Source: Buddleja alternifolia
Lineage: Eukaryota > Streptophyta > Magnoliopsida > Lamiales > Scrophulariaceae
Reading direction: 5' to 3'
NCBI GenBank assembly: GCA_019426215.1
Contig: CM033391.1
Span: 13,814,708 to 13,878,707 of the forward strand
Length of the DNA: 64,000 nt
The position numbers and the translations under genes were made by a program. Each line of letters opens with the position of its first letter. Positions within the stretch are counted from its first letter, which is position 1. Below the pieces are notes generated by a model. It did no database searches, was not told the origin of the DNA, and was given only the letters and a program-made list of their open reading frames with translations. This document shows, one piece after another, positions 57,719 to 64,000 of the stretch.

Positions 57719-58292
57719 TGTTAGGAATCAAGACTCTCAATGGTGAAACAACAACGGAAAATATAAGAGACAAAGGAAAAAACAAAAACAATAAAGAAGA
57801 CAAAGAATTTATGGTGGAAACCCAATCAAGGGAAAAAACCACTTCCAACTAGATCTTTTTATTTCAACTCTCTCAAAGTGATTCGATTACAATTACAAGA
57901 TGAGTTCTATGCTATTTAAATAGACAAAAGTGAAGTTAAAACCCTAATAGATTTAGGAAAAGCGATCCTAAATCAACCCTAGGACTTAAGGAAACAATCC
58001 TCATTAAAATAGGACTCAAAAAACATGCCAAAAATACATATGCCACAAAAAACCGTCAAAACCGCGTCTCCAGCGCTGTTGCCCGCGCCCAGGCGCCATA
58101 CGATGGCGCTTGAGCGCCATCTTTCTGCCGGAGGCGCCTAGGCGCCGCCATCAGCGTGTGGCGCCCCCTTGCTTCACTTTTTCGCCTCTTTTTTTGTTCA
58201 TTTGAGATCCCGGTCTAACCCCGACCCTTCTTGGCTCTATTTTGACTCCTTTTCCAACCTATTTTGATCCGACTCCACACAATTGCCCAACA
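57719..58292 (-). repeat. 3' LTR of the TR-GAG element
   Basis: 574 bp. It holds one palindrome GGCGCCTAGGCGCC (58133-58146) in the U3 part and a TATTTAAATA box (complement near 57915). It is close to the other LTR apart from a short GC-rich segment that differs in length and repeat number. Confidence 0.9.
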
Positions 58293-58406
58293 ATCTCCCA
58301 CTTGGAGACTGATCAAAAATAGCCCAAACTCAAACTCGAAACAAACAACCATTTTTCACTTTCTCCTAAGTGAAAAAATCCCGATCTAGTTGGAACATCT
58401 CCAAAA

Positions 58407-59633
58407 TCAATGGAGATCAATCGAGGCATCTCCATGTCCCATCAATTCGTCCGGCTCAAGTGACCCCCACTTGATGGACTCTCTCTTCTTTTCCAACGTG
58501 TACAGTGTTCCCTTTCTCGAACCACTTGCCACTACTCTATTCTCCTTGGTGATCACCCAAGATCCACCACTGAATACCGTGGTATATCCCTCTCGGTCCA
58601 ACTGACCCACGGATATAAGGTTCCTTCTAAGACCCGGAACATGTCTCACCTCACTCAACTTGAGTATTACTCTATTGGCATCCTCGATGTCAACATCACC
58701 CTTACCTATTGTGTTCAAGGTTTCGTCTCCTCCTAGACTAACCTTTCCAAACTCACCGGAAACATAGTTGGCCAACATTCTTTCCCCCGATGTAGAGTGA
58801 TAGGATGCACCTGAGTCCAAAATCCAAGTACCCCTTGGATCCTCGGTACAACAAACCAAAGCGTCACCATGATCCTCCGTCACGGTACTCGCGGATCCCT
58901 TATCTTGCTTCTTCCTCCTATCTTTCTTCGGCTCCTTGCACTTGTTTTGGTAGTGCCAGTATTCCCCGCAATTAAAGCATTCCACTTCCTCCCTGCGTTT
59001 TTTTCGCTGACTATTTCTTCCTCCGACACTCAAGGCTCCCGCCATAATTTCCCTAGATTCTTTCCTACGAATGTCCTCGCTCAGAATCATATCCCGGATT
59101 TCTTGAAGCTTCAGAGTTTTATCCACGGAAGAACTACTTACCACAGTCACAATTGCACTCCAACTATCAGGCAAGGATGAAAGTAGGATCAAAGCTTGGA
59201 TTTCATCATCGAACGTGATTTCTATCGAACTCAACTGAGTCAAAATCACAATGAATTTGTTGATGTGATCCGTCACAGATCCACCTTCACCCATCCTCAA
59301 ATTAAATAATCTACGCATCAAATATACTTTGTTCGAGGTGGATGGCTTCTCGTACGTATTTGATAGCGCTTCCATCAGACCCGCTGTAGTCTTCTCTTTG
59401 ATGATGTTGAAAGCAACATTCCTCGCCAGCGTCAACCGAATCACACCCAGAGCTTGGCGATCTAGCAACGCCCAATCTTCATCCGTCATCTTTGCCGGCT
59501 TCTTTCCCGTCAACGGTTCGTGTAGCTTTTTCTGATACAGATAATCCTCTATCTGCATCTTCCAAAACCCAAAATCCCTACCATCGAACCTATCTATCTT
59601 AACTTTTCCCTCATCACCAGCCATAGCTCCCAC
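58407..59633 (-). CDS. gag-protease polyprotein of the TR-GAG element
   Basis: An intact 408-codon frame (MGAMAGDEGKVKIDRFDG). Residues ~10-200 are copia gag (DGRDFGFWKMQIEDYLYQKK, YLMRRLFNLRM, LLSSLPDSW). The zinc knuckle CFNCGEYWHYQNKC (CX2CX4HX4C) lies near residues 220-235. The protease domain has its active site in WILDSGASYHSTSG (about 270) and continues to LISVGQLDREGYTTVF. The frame ends 115 bases before the 3' LTR, after a short unrelated-looking tail and before any integrase. A start at the second Met (residue 4) is equally possible. The open frame suggests recent origin or selection for gag in trans or cis. Copia gag assembles particles; the protease matures them. Confidence 0.9.
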   Translation of the reverse strand: MGAMAGDEGKVKIDRFDGRDFGFWKMQIEDYLYQKKLHEPLTGKKPAKMTDEDWALLDRQALGVIRLTLARNVAFNIIKEKTTAGLMEALSNTYEKPSTSNKVYLMRRLFNLRMGEGGSVTDHINKFIVILTQLSSIEITFDDEIQALILLSSLPDSWSAIVTVVSSSSVDKTLKLQEIRDMILSEDIRRKESREIMAGALSVGGRNSQRKKRREEVECFNCGEYWHYQNKCKEPKKDRRKKQDKGSASTVTEDHGDALVCCTEDPRGTWILDSGASYHSTSGERMLANYVSGEFGKVSLGGDETLNTIGKGDVDIEDANRVILKLSEVRHVPGLRRNLISVGQLDREGYTTVFSGGSWVITKENRVVASGSRKGTLYTLEKKRESIKWGSLEPDELMGHGDASIDLH

Positions 59634-59720
59634 TCGACAAAAAATCTCAAAGCTAATCTAAGCTCTCTTGTTTACCCTCGGATCTAGTTCTAAGACGTCT
59701 CCTAAAACTCTAAACCTTAG

Positions 59721-59733
59721 GCTCTTGATACCA
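59721..59733 (-). promoter_or_regulatory. primer binding site of the TR-GAG element (tRNA-Met)
   Basis: The complement reads TGGTATCAAGAGC, two bases inside the 5' LTR. Confidence 0.85.
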
Positions 59734-59735
59734 GT

Positions 59736-60308
59736 TGTTAGGAATCAAGGCTCTCAATGGTGAAACAACAATGGAAAATATAAGAGACAAAGGAAAAAAC
59801 AAAAACAATAAAGAAGACAAAGAATTTATGGTGGAAACCCAATCAAGGGAAAAAACCACCTCCAACTAGATCTTTTTATTTCAACTCTCTCAAAGTGATT
59901 CGATTACAATTACAAGATGAGTTCTATGCTATTTAAATAGACAAAAGTGAAGTTAAAACCCTAATAGATTTAGGAAAAACGATCCTAAATCAACCCTAGG
60001 ACTTAAGGAAACAATCCTCATCAAAATAGGACTCAAGAAACATGCCAAAAATACATAAGCCACAAAAAACCGTCAAAACCGCGTCTCCAGCGCTGTTGCC
60101 CGCGCCCACGCCATCTTTCTGCCGGCGGCGCCTAGGCGCTGCCATGACGGCGCCTAGGCGCCGCCATCAGCGTGTGGCGCCCCCTTGCTTCACTTTTTCG
60201 CCTCCTTTTTTGTTCATTTGAGATCCCGGTCTAACCCCGACCCTTCTTGGCTCTATTTTGGCTCCTTTTCCAACCTATTTTGATCCGACTCCACACAATT
60301 GCCCAACA
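59736..60308 (-). repeat. 5' LTR of the TR-GAG element
   Basis: 573 bp with two palindrome units (GGCGCCTAGGCGCT at 60127-60140 and perfect GGCGCCTAGGCGCC at 60149-60162), against one in the other LTR. TATTTAAATA lies near 59930. Confidence 0.9.
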
Positions 60309-60780
60309 TAAGATTGGTTCACGCAGGGGCATAGTCAAGTGGATCATTCTAGATAAGGTACTAGATCGTTTTGGTTTTCATACGGATTTAGTGGCCTTGG
60401 TTAAGATGTGTGTTCCTTCTTCTTTTATATTCTTCATGTTGAACAGATTTCAGTTTGGTTACTTTCAGTCCTAAAGGGGACTCCGTGAGGGAACCCTTTC
60501 TCACCATAATCTTATTCCTATTTGTTGAAAAAATTTCCAGTTGTTTGTTATAGGCAACTGAGACTAGAGGCAAGATTAGTGGTGTTTTGGTGGCAAGAAA
60601 TGCTTCTAGTGCATTCCATCTGTTATTTGCAAATGATACCATTAACACATGAGACAATGGACTATGAAGTGCATAAAGGCAATCTTACAGAAGTATGAGA
60701 TTTCTCGAGGCTAATCCATCCATGTGAAAATGCATCTATGGTATTCAGTTAGAACACCATCGATGAGGTACATGACACAC

Positions 60781-61334
60781 TTTCACATATTCTATGTTTA
60801 TATGTAGCATGTTGTCATGAAAAATACTTAGAGCCCACATCTGTAGTTGGTAAATTTTGGCCAGGGTTTTGATTCACTCGGAGATTGAGTTAGAAGAAGA
60901 ATCCACAGAAGAAGAGCAAAATTCATCGCACGACAGTGAAGTGGAATTTTTATTGATAGTGGTGATCCAATCTATTCCGACATATATCATATGTTGATTA
61001 AAGCTCCCAGACCAGCTGCTCCGAGGGACCAGGAAGATTCATTAGCTATTAGAGTATGTCAAAGTAAAGATTTGGAAGGAATGGGTTCAATGAGCTTGAG
61101 GCGTTTCATAGGGCGAACTTAGCCAAATTGTGATGACACATCATTCAGAACATAGATTGTTCGGATAGTCATATCTATAAGCCTACATATTTCAAGAAAG
61201 TCTCTTTACTCGAGGCTAGGAGGGGTCAATTCCATCATTCACTTCGAGGGCTATAATTTTGACCTGATCATTGATAGAGGTTGGTCTATGTGGCATGTTG
61301 GGTTACATGTTAAGCTTATATTTTGGTATGATGA
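60781..61334. other. unassigned spacer
   Basis: One frame around 60950-61120 reads DPIYSDIYHMLIKAPRPAAP, but I do not recognise it, and stops follow soon. Possibly a decayed element. Confidence 0.35.
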
Positions 61335-62740
61335 TGTTGGGTTTGTGCTCTCGATGCCAACGAGGAGTTAGGTAAAACAGTGCACTGATTTATGGTGTAC
61401 AAAGATCTTCTTATAATAGGCATTTATGTTTTGTTCATGTAATAATTTATGAAATTTATAAGTCTTGAATAAACAACTAGTTCATGTGTATCAAGACAAA
61501 CCTTCCACTCCTTATGGAAGTTAGGGAGATGGGCACTGGAAGGGTTTGGTACTTGAATACTTAAAGAGATTCGCAAGTTGGAGAATCTCAATTGGAGATT
61601 GAGATTTGTGTGGACTTGTATGATACATGCTCTGACAATGAGTATCAGTCGAACAGTGTGGGATAATGGAAGTTTGTGTCATATATACATTAATAGAATT
61701 AGTGTATTCAAACACGGCTCGTAGTGATTCAATCACATAGGTTTTTACTAAGTGTCTGTCAATGATTAGATTACTGGTTATGATAGTATGCATGAGCCTT
61801 ATACCTGAGGAGTCACAATCACAGTGTTTTTGTGACATTTGTTCCGTCATCAGAGTAGTTAGGTCTAATTCACCTGTTGGTGGGGTCGACCTCGAAGTGC
61901 GTTCCATTGGACAAGTAGCAGTTGTGAAGTGATTGTCAAGAGGGGATTCACTGTCTTGAAAGTAAACGAAAAATTATCCTATTCGCTCATAGATAAATGA
62001 GATCGAAAGTCTCTGGCCAGAGCTGATGAACTACCTCGTGTTGGGTACAGAGGGTAGTTCATAATCTCATGTTACTATGATTCCTAGAATAGCATTGAGT
62101 CCTGTAATTTTGACATATTCCATGACTCTCACTTGATCGGGATACGTCAGTGGATGGCTAATACTCATATGGTAATTATAATCTAGAGGTTCGTAATGAT
62201 GTAGTCATTCTTACTTTGTTGGGCTATGATGTGGGGCCACTGTATTGCCTAGGTATCACCCACATCCTTTTGCATCCTCCTATTTTCAATCGAAACGAAC
62301 CTAGAGAGTCACGCTATATAGGAATAGATGGAAAATCACGTTTTTTATTTGAAGGGCATTTTGGTAAGTATCCTTTGGAAGGACGAATTATTAATTATTA
62401 GATAAATTAATATAATTGATTATTTAATTGGATTAAATATTGATAATTTAATTAATTATGCTGACTTGGTCAACAAAGAATATTAATTATTTAATTAATT
62501 AGAATACTATTTTAATCAACATATTTAATTGGATTAAATATTAAATGATTAAATTAATAGCACCAAGTTAACTGGGTCAACTTAGCCCAATGATGGGCGT
62601 CCAATAGCCCTATGGGGTGTGTGGCTTGTAGGCTAAATAGGAGGATTTTATTTTAGTCATCCAACACAAGCCCTATGTGAGACACAATTATAGATCGCTT
62701 GCTGATCTGCATTTGAAGTGCAAACACTATTTTGGTGATT
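61335..62740 (+). mobile_element. LTR, recurrent long-LTR family, copy 4
   Basis: It starts TGTTGGGTTTGTGCTCTCGA. It contains the family blocks in the same order as 5943-7593 (gatgccaac, gggcactggaag, atgatacatgctctgac, agagtagttag, tggccagagc, tcacccacatcc) and the AATTAATT-rich part. It ends without a clear CA terminus or target duplication near a C-run at 62750, so the 3' end is lost or diverged. Confidence 0.7.
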
Positions 62741-63570
62741 GTTTACACCCCCCCCTTGTAAAATCAAGCTTAGACATTTTTACTTTACAAAATCACATTT
62801 TGTCAAACTTAAAAATTCTAGGTTTGTCATGATCAACTCTATCAAAATCAATTTTCTTATAATTAATTATGCAACAGTTCGCCAAACTAACCCTTAATCA
62901 TGGTCCTAAATTTCGGATTTCCTGGTGGGACCAAAACGAAGTCTTACTTTCAGTTATAGAATATCCATCAAAATTTCGATCGCAACTTGATATTTTTCTA
63001 AAATTTTCATAGAAACACAAAATTTCTAGAAATTTGAAAATAATATTAGACAATTTAATTTGTGCAGAATATCTAGCAAAATTTTGATCGAAATTTAATT
63101 ATTTGGTTGGGAACCAAAACTTTTCTGAGATTAAAAAATAATATGAAACTATTCTTATTTGATTAGAATATTTTATTGTCTAATTATTATATGTAAAAAT
63201 TAATTTTAAATTGTCTTGTGCTTTTTTTTTTCTCGATTGGACCAACTAATTATGAAAATGGAGGTAGGAGAAACACCCATTGTAACGATTTTGATATTGA
63301 AATCACATGCGATTTTGAATTATATATTTTATATAAAGCACATGTGTTTTACTTTACTGTAAGTCCTCATAAAATTTAATCATTATTTTACTATAAAAAT
63401 ACGACATATTATATATTTTCACGACATATTTTACTCATACTAATTAACTAAAGTCGTTATATATACATCATATACATAATACCGTTAATGTAAAAGATAT
63501 ATAATTGTCTTAATTAAAGGTATACGAAGTTTCACTTAAACTTTACAGTTATTTCTATAAATTTACAATT
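62741..63570. other. unassigned AT-rich spacer
   Basis: No gene or element recognised. Confidence 0.5.
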
Positions 63571-63574
63571 TTGG

Positions 63575-63835
63575 TCCCATATGATATGGTTATTACAAAA
63601 ATTAGTTCCAAATTTTACAGAATTGCAAAATTAGTCTTATACGATAAAAAGAGTCGCAATTTTGGTCATAACTCACGCGAGTTTGGCCTACATGAACTTC
63701 AAATATATTGACAGATGGAACCAAAATTGCAACTCTTCTTTTTTTTTAGGGAACTAATTTGGCACTCCATACAACCTAGGACTAATTTTGTTATATAACC
63801 CTTATCCTACGATGACTAATTTTAAAATTGCCCCC
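63575..63835. repeat. degenerate foldback repeat
   Basis: Blocks such as CAATTTTGGTCCCATATGAT and ACAAAAATTAGTT on the left recur inverted on the right (AACTAATTT, ACTAATTTTGTTATATAACC). The centre near 63655-63740 also pairs (GTCGCAATTTTGGTC with ACCAAAATTGCAAC). Probably an old MITE. No target duplication is visible. Confidence 0.4.
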
Positions 63836-64000
63836 GGTAGTTTAAGATGATTGGATAAATTAAAAAACCTAATAATATTATGTGTTTTAAAGAGTGGAGA
63901 AGCAGCTCATAATTATGCCACTTATTAGGGGTCAAAATTTGGAAAAGGGACCATTTTGTTCTACTTCGCATGCATCCTCTTTTAATAGAAAACAGATTTG

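Larger units (their letters stand above)
57719..60308 (-). mobile_element. non-autonomous LTR element with gag-protease only (TR-GAG type), minus strand
   Basis: 2590 bp, LTRs at 57719-58292 and 59736-60308, exact TAAGA repeats at 57714-57718 and 60309-60313. Read on the minus strand: 5' LTR from TGTTGGGCAATTG, primer site TGGTATCAAGAGC (complement at 59721-59733), gag-protease ORF, purine tract AAGTGGGAGATTG, 3' LTR. No integrase, RT or RNase H. It must depend on an autonomous copia element, probably of the Tork/Tnt1 kind judging by its gag. A sister copy lies at 32432-34724. Confidence 0.9.
57501..60780 (+). pseudogene. LINE reverse transcriptase relic, interrupted by an LTR element
   Basis: Left part (57501-57718) reads, with stops and shifts, like plant LINE RT: CNIIYKRTSQTIANRLKAYS and a degenerate SLGASL-DNI block (family: NQSAFVPGR-x-DN). 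Right part (60314-60780) continues with IILDKVLDRFGFHTDLVALV, the GLREGTLSHH-like block (family: GLRQGDPLSP) and VARNASSAFHLLFANDT, where the family has FADD. The two parts join once 57719-60308 and one TAAGA are removed. It is heavily decayed, with no endonuclease part recognised. Confidence 0.75.

Overview
The window looks like a repeat-dominated, AT-rich intergenic stretch of a flowering-plant nuclear genome, probably a eudicot. The basis is plant-type Ty1/copia and Ty3/gypsy retrotransposons (Ale-like, Athila-like and Tat-like), a plant LINE relic, hAT-, Harbinger- and Mutator-type miniature elements, and an endogenous plant pararetrovirus. I found no convincing host protein gene, tRNA, rRNA or CRISPR array.

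Layout. 1-1983: 3' part of a copia element. 2001-4770: small DNA transposons, one (hAT type) inside an RNase H-like pseudogene. 5938-29280: a nested block. A decayed Tat-type gypsy carries a solo LTR (5943-7593), an Athila-like gypsy (7628-25633) and a truncated LTR (27941-29280). The Athila-like element has perfect 5-bp target duplications. Internally its 3' half occurs twice, around a 100-N gap, which is most simply an assembly duplication. 29552-29998: a Mutator-type MITE. 32432-34724 and 57719-60308: two related non-autonomous LTR elements on the minus strand; the second keeps a gag-protease ORF and sits inside a LINE. 36150-44700: an endogenous caulimovirid with badnavirus/tungrovirus-type gene order plus two extra downstream ORFs. 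45184-45540: a MITE. 46973-49050: a probable solo LTR. 49213-56674: an inverted-repeat element split by a solo LTR (49345-51026) and a copia element (51037-55901). 61335-62740: another copy of the recurrent long LTR.

How the genes work together. All recognisable coding belongs to mobile elements. Gag or capsid, protease, reverse transcriptase, RNase H and integrase modules appear in the usual order of each family. Only a few frames are open: the 5' gag of the Athila-like element, the gag-protease of the small LTR element, and pararetrovirus ORFs 2, 4 and 5. The pararetrovirus also keeps its promoter, polyadenylation signal and tRNA-Met primer site in the expected order.

The points most worth following are the two unrecognised pararetrovirus ORFs, the arrays of a 14-bp GC-rich palindrome in both the LTR and the interior of the Athila-like element, the duplication around the gap, and the set of insertions whose target duplications give their relative order.
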